Positions 1-7,309 of a DNA stretch of 17,999 nt are shown piece by piece (positions within the stretch are counted from its first letter, which is position 1; each line of letters starts with the position of its first letter). Origin of the DNA: an uncultured Oscillospiraceae bacterium (lineage in GTDB: Bacteria; Bacillota; Clostridia; Oscillospirales; Oscillospiraceae); the NCBI GenBank assembly GCA_934565615.1, contig CAKTIH010000032.1, positions 1-17,999 of the forward strand, given 5' to 3'. The translations under genes and the position numbers were made by a program. The notes under the pieces are model-generated. The model made no database searches, was not told the origin of the DNA, and worked only from the letters and a program-made list of their open reading frames with translations.

Positions 1-52
1 TAGTAAAAGTAATCTTTGCTATATAGACTCTCAAATCCATTTGGGCTGATGT

Positions 53-66
53 CCCCGTGCGCGGGG
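53..66 (+). other. GC-rich hairpin in potA leader
   Basis: CCCCG and CGGGG flank a TGCG tetraloop, giving a short, strong hairpin about 95 bases before potA. It has no T-tract, so it is not a terminator on its own. Just downstream is a tandem octamer (TGCATATC twice, 71-86). It may be part of a structured leader of the transcript; no known riboswitch is recognised. Confidence 0.3.
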
Positions 67-101
67 GCAGTGCATATCTGCATATCATCACAGCTCTTTT
101 C

Positions 102-140
102 AGGCAAGTCGTGCTTTTTGCATGACTTGCCTTTATTTTT
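102..140 (+). terminator. Rho-independent terminator or attenuator before potA
   Basis: A 12-bp stem (102-113 with 121-132, including one G-U pair) closes a 7-base T-rich loop and is followed by TTATTTTT. It could end a gene to the left of the window. Only 21 bases separate it from the potA start codon, too few for a separate promoter, so any transcript starting upstream must pass through it; this allows an attenuation role. Confidence 0.65.
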
Positions 141-161
141 TACGACAGGGAGAGCGAGGCT

Positions 162-1280
162 ATGAAAAAAATCATCGAGCTGAAGAACATCACCAAATCC
201 TTCGACGGAGAGACCGTGCTGGACGATATCAGTCTTGATATCTATGACAATGAGTTTCTCACGCTTTTGGGTCCCTCGGGCTGCGGCAAGACCACGACGC
301 TACGCCTCATCGGCGGCTTCGAGACGCCGGACAAGGGCGACATTATCTTCATGGGCGAGAACATCAACGACGTGCCGCCCTATAAGCGCAATGTCAACAC
401 CGTTTTCCAGCGCTACGCCCTGTTCCCGCATTTGAACGTTTTTGAGAACATCGCTTTCCCCCTGCGCGAAAAGAAGGTCGACCGCGATGAGATAGAGGAA
501 AAGGTCGAGGAGATGCTCGCCCTCGTCGCGCTCAAGGGCTTTGAGCACCGCAGCGTCACGAGCCTCTCCGGCGGCCAGCAGCAGCGCGTCGCCATTGCGC
601 GCGCGCTCGTCAGCCGCCCGAAGGTGCTGCTGCTCGATGAGCCGCTCGCCGCGCTTGACCTCAAGCTGCGCAAGGACATGCAGCAGGAGCTCAAGAAGAT
701 CCAGAAGGCGACGGGGATAACCTTCGTCTTTGTCACGCACGATCAGGAAGAGGCGCTGTCCATGTCGGACACGGTCGTCGTCATGTCCGAGGGGCGCATC
801 CAGCAGATCGGCACGCCTATCGATATCTACAACGAGCCTACCAACGCCTTCGTTGCCGACTTCATCGGCGAGAGCAACATCGTCGACGGCATCATGCTTG
901 AGGACAGAAAGGTTTCCTTCTCCGGTCACACCTTTGACTGCGTTGACTCGGGCTTCGGCAAGCGCGAGCCGGTCGACGTCGTCGTGCGCCCGGAGGACGT
1001 GGACGTTGTTTCCGAGGAAAAGGGCATGCTGCGCGGAGTCGTGACCTCGGTCACGTTCCTTGGGGTCCACTATGAGATCATCGTCGATATCGGCGGCTTT
1101 AAGTGGATGATCCAGACCACCGACTTTGTCGACGTCGACGAGCATATAGGACTGTATATCGAGCCGGACGCGATACACATCATGCACAAGTCCGAGTACT
1201 CCGGCATGTACGGCGACTACTCGTCCTTCTCCAACGAGCTTGACGAGCTGAGCAACGCAGAAAGCGAGAGCGAAGAATGA
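162..1280 (+). CDS. potA: Polyamine ABC transporter ATP-binding protein PotA
   Basis: ATPase subunit of a spermidine/putrescine-type importer; it works as a cytoplasmic dimer that powers the PotB/PotC permease. All nucleotide-binding motifs are visible: Walker A GPSGCGKTT (37-45), Q-loop glutamine 83, signature LSGGQQ (135-140), Walker B VLLLDEP (155-161) and H-loop His193. Residues from about 240 to 345 form the C-terminal TOBE-like regulatory domain typical of PotA, and an acidic tail (EDE-rich) ends the protein at 372 residues, the usual family length. The start is supported by AGGGAGAG seven bases upstream. Its stop overlaps the potB start by four bases (ATGA), so it is the first gene of a translationally coupled operon. 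The exact substrate within the polyamine family is inferred from the gene set. A terminator-like hairpin lies directly upstream. Confidence 0.95.
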   Translation: MKKIIELKNITKSFDGETVLDDISLDIYDNEFLTLLGPSGCGKTTTLRLIGGFETPDKGDIIFMGENINDVPPYKRNVNTVFQRYALFPHLNVFENIAFPLREKKVDRDEIEEKVEEMLALVALKGFEHRSVTSLSGGQQQRVAIARALVSRPKVLLLDEPLAALDLKLRKDMQQELKKIQKATGITFVFVTHDQEEALSMSDTVVVMSEGRIQQIGTPIDIYNEPTNAFVADFIGESNIVDGIMLEDRKVSFSGHTFDCVDSGFGKREPVDVVVRPEDVDVVSEEKGMLRGVVTSVTFLGVHYEIIVDIGGFKWMIQTTDFVDVDEHIGLYIEPDAIHIMHKSEYSGMYGDYSSFSNELDELSNAESESEE

Positions 1281-2146
1281 ACGAAAAGACCCGCGGCTTT
1301 ATCCAGCGCCTGACGCTGACGCCCTATTCCGTATGGGCGGCGCTGTTCATCGTCGTGCCGCTGATATTCGTGGCCTACTATGCCTTTACCGACGCAAGCT
1401 TCCGGTTCACAACGGAGAACGTCACGCGCTTTTTCACTGCGACGTCGGTAGTCGACGACGGCGAGGCTGTCAGGGAGGTACACACCTACCTGCTTATCTT
1501 CATGCGCTCTCTGAAGCTGGCCGTTATCTCGACGCTCATATGCCTTTTGATGGGCTACCCGATCGCCTACATAATGGCGCGCGCCAAGGCGCGGACGCAG
1601 AAGATAATGGTCACGCTCATCATGATCCCCATGTGGATGAATTTCCTTATCCGCACCTATGCGTGGATGACGATCCTGCAGGACACCGGCATCTTCAACG
1701 GCCTGCTCTCCGCGCTCGGCCTCGGCACGGTGCACATCATCGGCACCGAAGCCGCCGTTGTCATCGGCATGGTGTATGACTATTTCCCGTATATGATAAT
1801 CCCGATATATTCGGTCATGGCGAAGATGGACGTGAAGCTCATAGAAGCCGCGCGCGACCTCGGCTGCAACGGCGCGGGCGTGCTGCGCCGCGTTATCTGG
1901 CCGCTGAGCCTGCCGGGCGTGCTCTCTGGGATCACGATGGTGCTGATCCCGTCGATAAGCACCTTCTATATTTCCCAGAAGCTCGGCAACGGCAAGTTCT
2001 ATCTGATAGGCGACGCGATCGAGGGGCAGTACGTTGCGAACAACCTGCACTTTGCCGCGGCGATCGCGTTCATACTCATGATAATCCTGCTGGTGTGCAT
2101 GGCGCTCATGCAGCGGCTTGCCAACCGCAAGCTCATAGTCGCGTAA
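1277..2146 (+). CDS. potB: Polyamine ABC transporter permease PotB
   Basis: Inner-membrane permease subunit of the PotABCD importer. The 289 residues contain about six hydrophobic segments (for example 17-36, 78-100, 110-133, 158-180, 214-232, 256-280). The EAA loop that docks on the ATPase is seen at 190-212 (EAARDLGCNGAG... ending in LP). The segment FLIRTYAWMTIL (123-134) is characteristic of PotB. The ATG overlaps the potA stop codon (ATGA), so translation is probably coupled, and no separate promoter is seen. The next gene begins 13 bases downstream behind a strong AAGGAGG. Length and motifs are normal for the family. Confidence 0.95.
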   Translation: MNEKTRGFIQRLTLTPYSVWAALFIVVPLIFVAYYAFTDASFRFTTENVTRFFTATSVVDDGEAVREVHTYLLIFMRSLKLAVISTLICLLMGYPIAYIMARAKARTQKIMVTLIMIPMWMNFLIRTYAWMTILQDTGIFNGLLSALGLGTVHIIGTEAAVVIGMVYDYFPYMIIPIYSVMAKMDVKLIEAARDLGCNGAGVLRRVIWPLSLPGVLSGITMVLIPSISTFYISQKLGNGKFYLIGDAIEGQYVANNLHFAAAIAFILMIILLVCMALMQRLANRKLIVA

Positions 2147-2159
2147 GGAGGGGAGAGAA

Positions 2160-4109
2160 ATGAAACCTGCCGCAAAGGTATATACCGCGATCATTATGAT
2201 CTTCCTCTTTGCGCCTATCGCGATACTGCTCGTGTTCTCCTTCAACGAGGCGAAGAGCCTTTCCGTGTTCTCAGGCTTCTCGCTCAACTGGTACCGCGAG
2301 CTGTTCCGCGATGCGGAGACCCTCGGCGCCGTGCGCAACACCCTTATCCTCGCCGCCTCCGCCGCGCTTATCTCCACCGTCATGGGCACCGCCGCCGCGG
2401 TCGGGATAAACAAGCTGCGCAATCGTGCGCTGCGCACGGCGATGGACACCGTGACGAACATCCCGATGGTGAACCCCGATATCATCACGGGTATCTCGCT
2501 GATGCTGATGTTCGTGTTTGTCGGCCGCCTTTTCGGCGCGGCGACGAGCCTGAACTTTGCCACCATGCTCATCGCGCACGTGACCTTCTGCCTGCCCTAC
2601 GTCATTCTGCAGGTGCTGCCGAAGCTCCAGCAGATGGACCGCTCGCTGCCCGAAGCGGCGATGGACCTCGGCTGCACGCCGCTGCGCGCGTTTATGAAAG
2701 TCGAGATACCGGAGATCATGCCCGGCGTCGTGACCGGCCTCATCATGGCCTTCACGCTCTCGCTGGACGACTTTGTCATCAGCTATTTCACCTCCGGCAA
2801 CGGCTTCCAGACCCTGCCGATACGCATCTACAACATGACGAAAAAGACCGTCACGCCGAAAATGTATGCTCTGGCGACGATCATCTTCTTCGTTATCCTT
2901 GCGCTGCTCATTATGACGAACCTCATCGACAGCGACAAGCCCAAGACCGCAAAGCCCGACAAAGCCAAGGCTGCGAAGAAAAGACGTGAGCGCACCCGTA
3001 CCGACCGCATCATCGCGGGTGTTATCGGCGGCGCGCTGCTCATCGGCATGATCGCGGTGATCGTCCTCTCCGGCGGCAACACCCTGACGCTGAACGTCTA
3101 CAACTGGGGCGAATATATCTCCGACGGCTCCGACGATACCCTTGATACCATAAAGGCCTTTGAGGAATATTACTACGAGACCTACGGCGTCAAGGTCAAG
3201 GTGAACTACACCACCTACGCCAGCAATGAGGATATGTACGCAAAGCTCTCCTCCGGCGCTGTGAGCTTCGATGTTGTCATCCCGTCGGACTATATGATAG
3301 CCCGCATGCGCGAAAACGACATGCTCCTGCCGCTGGACTTTGACAACATCCCGAACTACCAGTACATCAACGACGGCTTCCACGGTCTGTACTACGACCC
3401 TGACGATATGTACAGCGTGCCCTATACCTACGGCGTCATCGGCGTGATATACGACGCGAACCGCGTCGATGAAGAGGACGCCCACGGCTGGGAGCTCATG
3501 TGGAACGACAAGTACAAGGGTGATATCCTCCAGTTCAACAACTCTCGCGACGCTTTCGCGACGGCGCAGTACATGCTCGGCCTTGACGTCAACAGTACCG
3601 ACAAGAGCGAGTGGGACACCGCGCTCGACGCACTCAAGAAGCAGGCTCCGCTTGTGAAGAGCTATGTCATGGACGAGGTCTACAATATGATGGAATCCGG
3701 CGAGGCCGCAATAGCCGCCTACTATGCGGGCGACTACTTCACGATGGTCGACGCGCAGGCGGACAATGTAGACCTGCAGTTCTATTACCCCGACGCGACG
3801 AACTACTTCATCGACGCGATGTGCATACCGTCCTGCTGCCAGAACAAGGAGCTTGCCGAGATATTCATAAACTACATGCTCTCCCCCGAACCCGCCATCG
3901 CGAACGCTGAGTACATCTACTATGCTTCCCCAAACTCGCTTGTATACGAGGACGAGGGCTACATCGAGGAGATGGGCGAGGACACTATGGCCATCCTCTA
4001 TCCCGAGATAGACTTCAACGCCATGTACGGCGCCTACGCCTACCGCAGCCTCGACGCGGATATGCTCGACTATGTCAACACCCTCTGGGAGACGCTGAAG
4101 ATCAACTGA
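2160..4109 (+). CDS. potCD: Fused polyamine permease and binding protein PotC-PotD
   Basis: One 649-residue chain carries two parts that are separate proteins in E. coli. Residues 1-256 are PotC-like permease with hydrophobic segments and an EAA loop (EAAMDLGCTPL, 165-175). A lysine/arginine-rich linker follows (258-283), then an extra hydrophobic segment (285-305). Residues 308-649 are a PotD-like substrate-binding lobe starting LTLNVYNWGEYISD, the usual beginning of mature PotD, with acidic and aromatic residues expected of a polyamine site (for example the WGEY motif near 316-319). The positive linker and added membrane span place the binding domain outside the cell while tethering it to the permease, doing the job of a lipid anchor. 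The ribosome site AAGGAGG (2145-2151) supports the ATG. Such fusions are known in some Firmicutes. It ends the operon. Confidence 0.93.
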   Translation: MKPAAKVYTAIIMIFLFAPIAILLVFSFNEAKSLSVFSGFSLNWYRELFRDAETLGAVRNTLILAASAALISTVMGTAAAVGINKLRNRALRTAMDTVTNIPMVNPDIITGISLMLMFVFVGRLFGAATSLNFATMLIAHVTFCLPYVILQVLPKLQQMDRSLPEAAMDLGCTPLRAFMKVEIPEIMPGVVTGLIMAFTLSLDDFVISYFTSGNGFQTLPIRIYNMTKKTVTPKMYALATIIFFVILALLIMTNLIDSDKPKTAKPDKAKAAKKRRERTRTDRIIAGVIGGALLIGMIAVIVLSGGNTLTLNVYNWGEYISDGSDDTLDTIKAFEEYYYETYGVKVKVNYTTYASNEDMYAKLSSGAVSFDVVIPSDYMIARMRENDMLLPLDFDNIPNYQYINDGFHGLYYDPDDMYSVPYTYGVIGVIYDANRVDEEDAHGWELMWNDKYKGDILQFNNSRDAFATAQYMLGLDVNSTDKSEWDTALDALKKQAPLVKSYVMDEVYNMMESGEAAIAAYYAGDYFTMVDAQADNVDLQFYYPDATNYFIDAMCIPSCCQNKELAEIFINYMLSPEPAIANAEYIYYASPNSLVYEDEGYIEEMGEDTMAILYPEIDFNAMYGAYAYRSLDADMLDYVNTLWETLKIN

Positions 4110-4117
4110 TAAGTATT

Positions 4118-4158
4118 AAAAAATTCCCGCAGGAGCATGCTCCTGCGGGAATTTTTTT
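4118..4158. terminator. Bidirectional terminator, perfect 40-bp palindrome
   Basis: Positions 4118-4157 are a perfect inverted repeat: six A, TTCCCGC, AGGAGCA and then the exact complement, ending in seven T. The A-run on one strand is the T-run on the other, so it can stop both the pot operon (rightward) and the convergent lipoprotein gene (leftward). Confidence 0.9.
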
Positions 4159-4166
4159 GTACAAAC

Positions 4167-4820
4167 TCACGCGCCGTACTCGGAAAACGGCGTATAGTCG
4201 AGCTGCTGGTAGGCAGCTTCGGTCGGCGCAATTTCGGTCAGGGCTCCGTTTGCGTAGCTGTAGCAGCTGTGCTCGGTGTCAAAGGCGCTGCTTGCACCGT
4301 CGACGACGAGGGTGTTGTCATCGCAGATATAGCAGCGGGCGCGCTCCATGGAATCGAGCAGCAGCACGGGGTGACCGTCCTGATAGGTGTAGAAGTCAAA
4401 GACGGTGTTGGCGACAAATTCATCCCCGCCGATCGCACCGATGAACAGCTCCATCGTGCCGTCCCCGTCGAGGTCGAGGAAGGTGTAGCCGACGTTATCG
4501 AGGGCGTTGCCCTCGTAGCAGTACATATTGAGCAGGCTTATCTCACTGCCGATGAGTTCCTCGCCGCCGTAGTTATTCGTGAGCGCCTGCGCGTACACGT
4601 CAAGGATGTCCTTATACATGACCAGCGGATCTGTCACGGCTTCGGGGGTAGGTTCCGGCGTCGGTGTCGGTTCTTCCGTCGGCTCCGGTGTAGGTTCGGG
4701 TGTAGGCGCAGCGGTCTGCACAGGCTCTGCCGTGGGAGCGGGCGACGCGGTGGTTCCGCAGGCGGTCAGCACGGCGAGTGAGAGCGACGCGCACAGGATG
4801 ATAGATACGGTCTTTTTCAT
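4167..4820 (-). CDS. Small surface lipoprotein with proline/threonine-rich linker
   Basis: A 217-residue lipoprotein of unknown role. The N-terminus has a basic start, a hydrophobic core and a lipobox LTAC with Cys21 as the expected lipidation site. Residues 27-62 are a low-complexity linker of Pro, Thr and Glu (repeated PTPEP), typical of spacers that lift a domain through the cell wall. The globular part contains FLDLDGDGTMELFIG (114-128), a calcium-binding loop resembling the FG-GAP/EF-hand type in which D116, D118 and D120 would bind the ion. The start is supported by AAGGAG about eight bases upstream. It follows the bile salt hydrolase gene on the same strand with a 27-base gap, so the two are probably one transcript ending at the palindromic terminator. 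No enzymatic motif is recognised. Confidence 0.8.
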   Translation of the reverse strand: MKKTVSIILCASLSLAVLTACGTTASPAPTAEPVQTAAPTPEPTPEPTEEPTPTPEPTPEAVTDPLVMYKDILDVYAQALTNNYGGEELIGSEISLLNMYCYEGNALDNVGYTFLDLDGDGTMELFIGAIGGDEFVANTVFDFYTYQDGHPVLLLDSMERARCYICDDNTLVVDGASSAFDTEHSCYSYANGALTEIAPTEAAYQQLDYTPFSEYGA

Positions 4821-4847
4821 TTTGTGTTTCTCCTTGTCAACTGATGG

Positions 4848-5819
4848 TCAGTTCAACCAATTGATTCGCTGTTCCTCTATAAGCGGGTAGCTTATAAGGT
4901 CGCTGCCGTCGAGGTTTTCGCGGTGCATGTCAACGGCGCTTATGCAGCTGTTGTTATAGGTGGTGTAATAATAAATGCTCTTGTCAGCGTTGCAGCAGCT
5001 CGAATAAAGCGTGATCTCATACTTGCCGCTGTCAAGCTCGCAGCAGCCGCGCTGCTGTTCGACGGAGCCGAGAATGTGGAAGAACTGGCTCACGCTCTCG
5101 CTTTCACTGTTCCCGGAGACAGAGTTGAGCTTGGTGAACGCGGCGCGGACAAAGCGGGACTGCGAGGACAGATCGCCCGGCAGGCCGATGCCGCCCATGC
5201 CGCGGCTGTAATTTTCAAGCGGCAGCGCGGAGAAGCGGTTCACCGGCGGCTTGGCAGAGACGTTCACGTAGTTATTGAGGCTGAATAGCTGCATCGGGAA
5301 CGGAGGGTTGTTTGTCAGCACGCCGACGGGGTTATCGTATATATGCAGACCGTTCTGCGTGGATTCGAGCGTGATGCAGCCGTGCCTGTCGGCAATCAGC
5401 CAATGCAGCTGGGCAAGCGGCATCCCGGCAGAGAACGGAATATCCGTGATGTTCAGGCGCTCAAGCATAGTGCGTGCTTCATCGATATCGGCGCAGCTGC
5501 CAAGCAGCCATGGTATCAGCTCGAACTGCTTGATGTTATCCTTGCCGCTCTGCGGTGCGTGGTACTTCGCGTTGCCGACGAAGTTCAGCCCCGCGATGCA
5601 GAGTCCCTTTTCGTTCATGGCGTCATAGTAGAGCGGGTAGCAGCCTTGCACATGAGCCATGCCGATAATTGCGTAGCGGGGCTTGAACTCTTCTCCGCAC
5701 CGCAGGGCAAAGGACTAGCCGCGCGGCGTGACGGTGACGCTCTCACCGTAGGGAAACTCATAGTCAAGGTTGCGTCCGAAATAAAAGTCCTTCGTCAGAT
5801 ATGTTGCTGCGGTACACAT
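4848..5819 (-). pseudogene. bsh: Bile salt hydrolase (choloylglycine hydrolase family) interrupted by an in-frame TAG at codon 35
   Basis: Reading leftward from the ATG at 5819 gives a 323-codon frame, normal for conjugated bile acid hydrolases (linear amide C-N hydrolases, Ntn fold), which cleave glycine or taurine from bile salts. The start MCTAATYLTKDFYFGRNLDY carries the catalytic Cys2 and the expected Arg16 and Asp19. Asn79 (GLNFVGN), TNNPPF (169-174) and SSQSRFVR (218-225) supply the remaining active-site region. The only lesion is TAG at 5715-5717 (codon 35, after VTPRG), where related enzymes usually have an aromatic residue; one base change from TAC or TAT would create it. GGAGGG (5826-5831) and a good promoter are intact. 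The longest uninterrupted frame starts at Met54 (5660) and lacks Cys2, so it could not be active. Either a recent pseudogene, a readthrough case or a sequence error. It probably heads an operon with the lipoprotein gene. Confidence 0.88.
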
Positions 5820-5856
5820 TGCAGTCCCTCCAAGGCGATTTATCATAGTGAAGCAC

Positions 5857-5885
5857 ATTCTAAACCCCGGCGCGATGTATATCAA
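5857..5885 (-). promoter_or_regulatory. Promoter of the bsh-lipoprotein unit
   Basis: On the minus strand TTGATA (5880-5885) and TAGAAT (5857-5862) are separated by exactly 17 bases, and the ribosome site GGAGGG follows about 26 bases further on. This is a good vegetative sigma-factor promoter by sequence. Confidence 0.6.
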
Positions 5886-5940
5886 GTGAAGAATTATTAA
5901 GAAAAGCTCAACAATTGTACATGTATGATACGGAGGAGTG

Positions 5941-5974
5941 TCGACAAGGCGGCAAAGCCGTGGTAAAATATAAT
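5941..5974 (+). promoter_or_regulatory. Promoter of the acetyltransferase gene
   Basis: TCGACA (5941-5946) and TAAAAT (5964-5969) are 17 bases apart; an overlapping TATAAT (5969-5974) is an alternative -10. The ribosome site AAGGAG (5988-5993) lies just downstream. It is divergent from the bsh promoter about 60 bases away. Confidence 0.5.
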
Positions 5975-6000
5975 GAAATCAACACATAAGGAGAACATAT

Positions 6001-6438
6001 ATGGAACTGGTAGTAAAGCATTTTTCAGAGCTGAGCGCCGAGGAGCTGTTCGAGATATATAAGCTGCGTGTCTCTGTTTTTATAGTGGAGCAGGAGTGCC
6101 CGTATCAGGACATCGACGACGCGGATAAATCGGCGTACCATGTCTGGCTGCGGGACGAGGACGGTATCGAGGCCTACGCCCGTGTGCTCCCGGCTGGTGC
6201 CGCCTTTCCGACGGCGGCTTTCGGGCGCGTCATCGCGGTGAAGCGCCGCTGCGGCTTGGGGACAAAGATCGTCGCTGCTGCGATAGAGACGGCGAAGGAC
6301 AAGCTCGGCGCGGACAGGATCACCATCGAGGCGCAGTCCTACGCGCGCGGTCTATATGAGAAAGCAGGCTTCAAACAGACCTCCGAGGAGTTCTTGGAGG
6401 ATGGGATACCGCATATCCAGATGCAGCTTGAACTGTGA
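6001..6438 (+). CDS. ElaA-family GNAT N-acetyltransferase
   Basis: A 145-residue protein of the Gcn5-related acetyltransferase superfamily, closest by eye to ElaA: the pattern YKLRVSVFIVEQECPYQDID (20-39) followed by YHVWL and ARVLP is typical of that group. The acetyl-CoA pyrophosphate loop fits R-x-x-G-x-G (R82-R83-C84-G85-L86-G87), and the end GLYEKAGFKQTSEEFLEDGIPHIQM (117-141) is the standard beta6-beta7 region. It would transfer an acetyl group from acetyl-CoA to an amine; the substrate is unknown. The ATG is preceded by AAGGAG with seven-base spacing and by its own promoter. The bsh unit is divergent upstream, and a TPR-like gene follows after 129 bases. Confidence 0.9.
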   Translation: MELVVKHFSELSAEELFEIYKLRVSVFIVEQECPYQDIDDADKSAYHVWLRDEDGIEAYARVLPAGAAFPTAAFGRVIAVKRRCGLGTKIVAAAIETAKDKLGADRITIEAQSYARGLYEKAGFKQTSEEFLEDGIPHIQMQLEL

Positions 6439-6567
6439 GAAGAACGTCAGAAACTTTATCGAGAAAATAATGCGGACAGCCAGCGGCAGAAGGCTTGCGG
6501 AGTCGGTGCTCTGCCCGTGAGCACGGCGGAGCAGCATACGTCTATCGGATTTTAGGAGGCCGTTTCT

Positions 6568-7251
6568 ATGAGCATGATAGGGGACTTCGAGCAAGGGCTT
6601 ATCAGCAGCGGAATGAGAGAAGGCGACCTTGACGAATATGCAAAGCTGCTGAACCGTGTCCGTTCCGGATTCTTGAAACGTCAGCATTGCTACACCACAG
6701 CCGTTCGTTTCCCGTCGGAGCGCGCCGAGCAGGCAGTGAAGCTTATAGAATTCGGGCTTGAAAGCTTTGAGGACGACGGGTGGTACTCGAATTATGCGTC
6801 GTATCGGAGCATGGGGCAGATATATGAAAGAGCCGGGAATTACCGTAAGGCTTATGAAAGCTATCTGTCAGCCATGAACGCTCTGGGCGAGGTTCGCGAC
6901 AGCTATGAAATTCAGATGTCAAGCTGCCTCATGTGGATGAAGCTGCATATAGATTCCTTTAAATATTCAGAAGAAGCAGAAAAGTACTACTCATGCGCCA
7001 TAAAAGGCGATGAGTTCTATAAAGCCTTTGTAGATCAGGAGTTCAGGACCGCTGTGGCGGAGACTGTGATATTCCTGCATCACGGGAGAGCGGACGAGGC
7101 ACGGCGGTCATTGGAGAGAGCAAGGGAGATCGCAAAGCCGAACTATATCGGCAGGCTGCACGCTATCCTTGCAAGGCACAGGTATAATGAAAAACTGAAG
7201 CTCAGTCCCGAGGCCGCTCGTTTTATAAATGAGACGCGAATCCTCACATGA
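6568..7251 (+). CDS. TPR-like helical repeat protein, unknown function
   Basis: A 227-residue soluble protein with no signal peptide. Residues 76-110 (YSNYASYRSMGQIYERAGNYRKAYESYLSAMNAL and neighbours) match the tetratricopeptide pattern of paired helices, with G, Y, A and Y at the usual spacing. A second, weaker repeat follows (155-195), where HHGRADEARRSLERAREIA looks like the second half of a TPR. Such proteins are usually scaffolds for protein contacts, and no catalytic motif is visible. The start is decided by TAGGAGG about nine bases upstream. The gap to the acetyltransferase gene contains only a 6-bp stem without a T-tract, so cotranscription is possible. A strong hairpin follows the stop codon. 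Confidence 0.7.
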   Translation: MSMIGDFEQGLISSGMREGDLDEYAKLLNRVRSGFLKRQHCYTTAVRFPSERAEQAVKLIEFGLESFEDDGWYSNYASYRSMGQIYERAGNYRKAYESYLSAMNALGEVRDSYEIQMSSCLMWMKLHIDSFKYSEEAEKYYSCAIKGDEFYKAFVDQEFRTAVAETVIFLHHGRADEARRSLERAREIAKPNYIGRLHAILARHRYNEKLKLSPEAARFINETRILT

Positions 7252-7258
7252 CAATAAA

Positions 7259-7289
7259 CCAGCCCCACCGTTTCGCACGGTGGGGCTGG
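7259..7289. terminator. Hairpin terminator between the TPR-like gene and recG
   Basis: A perfect 13-bp stem, CCAGCCCCACCGT (7259-7271) with its complement (7277-7289), closes a 5-base loop. The T-tract is short rightward (CTTT) and better leftward (TTTATTGT), so it may serve both convergent genes. Confidence 0.7.
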
Positions 7290-7309
7290 CTTTGGCTGAT
7301 TGACAGTAT

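Noticed and set aside
1217..2572. Long open frame on the minus strand (about 450 codons) opposite potB/potC
   Set aside because: Shadow of GC-rich codons in the pot operon; the translation is rich in His, Arg and Asp with no family resemblance and no ribosome site.
6506..6524. Terminator between the acetyltransferase and TPR-like genes
   Set aside because: The GTGCTC/GAGCAC stem is only 6 bp and has no T-tract after it.
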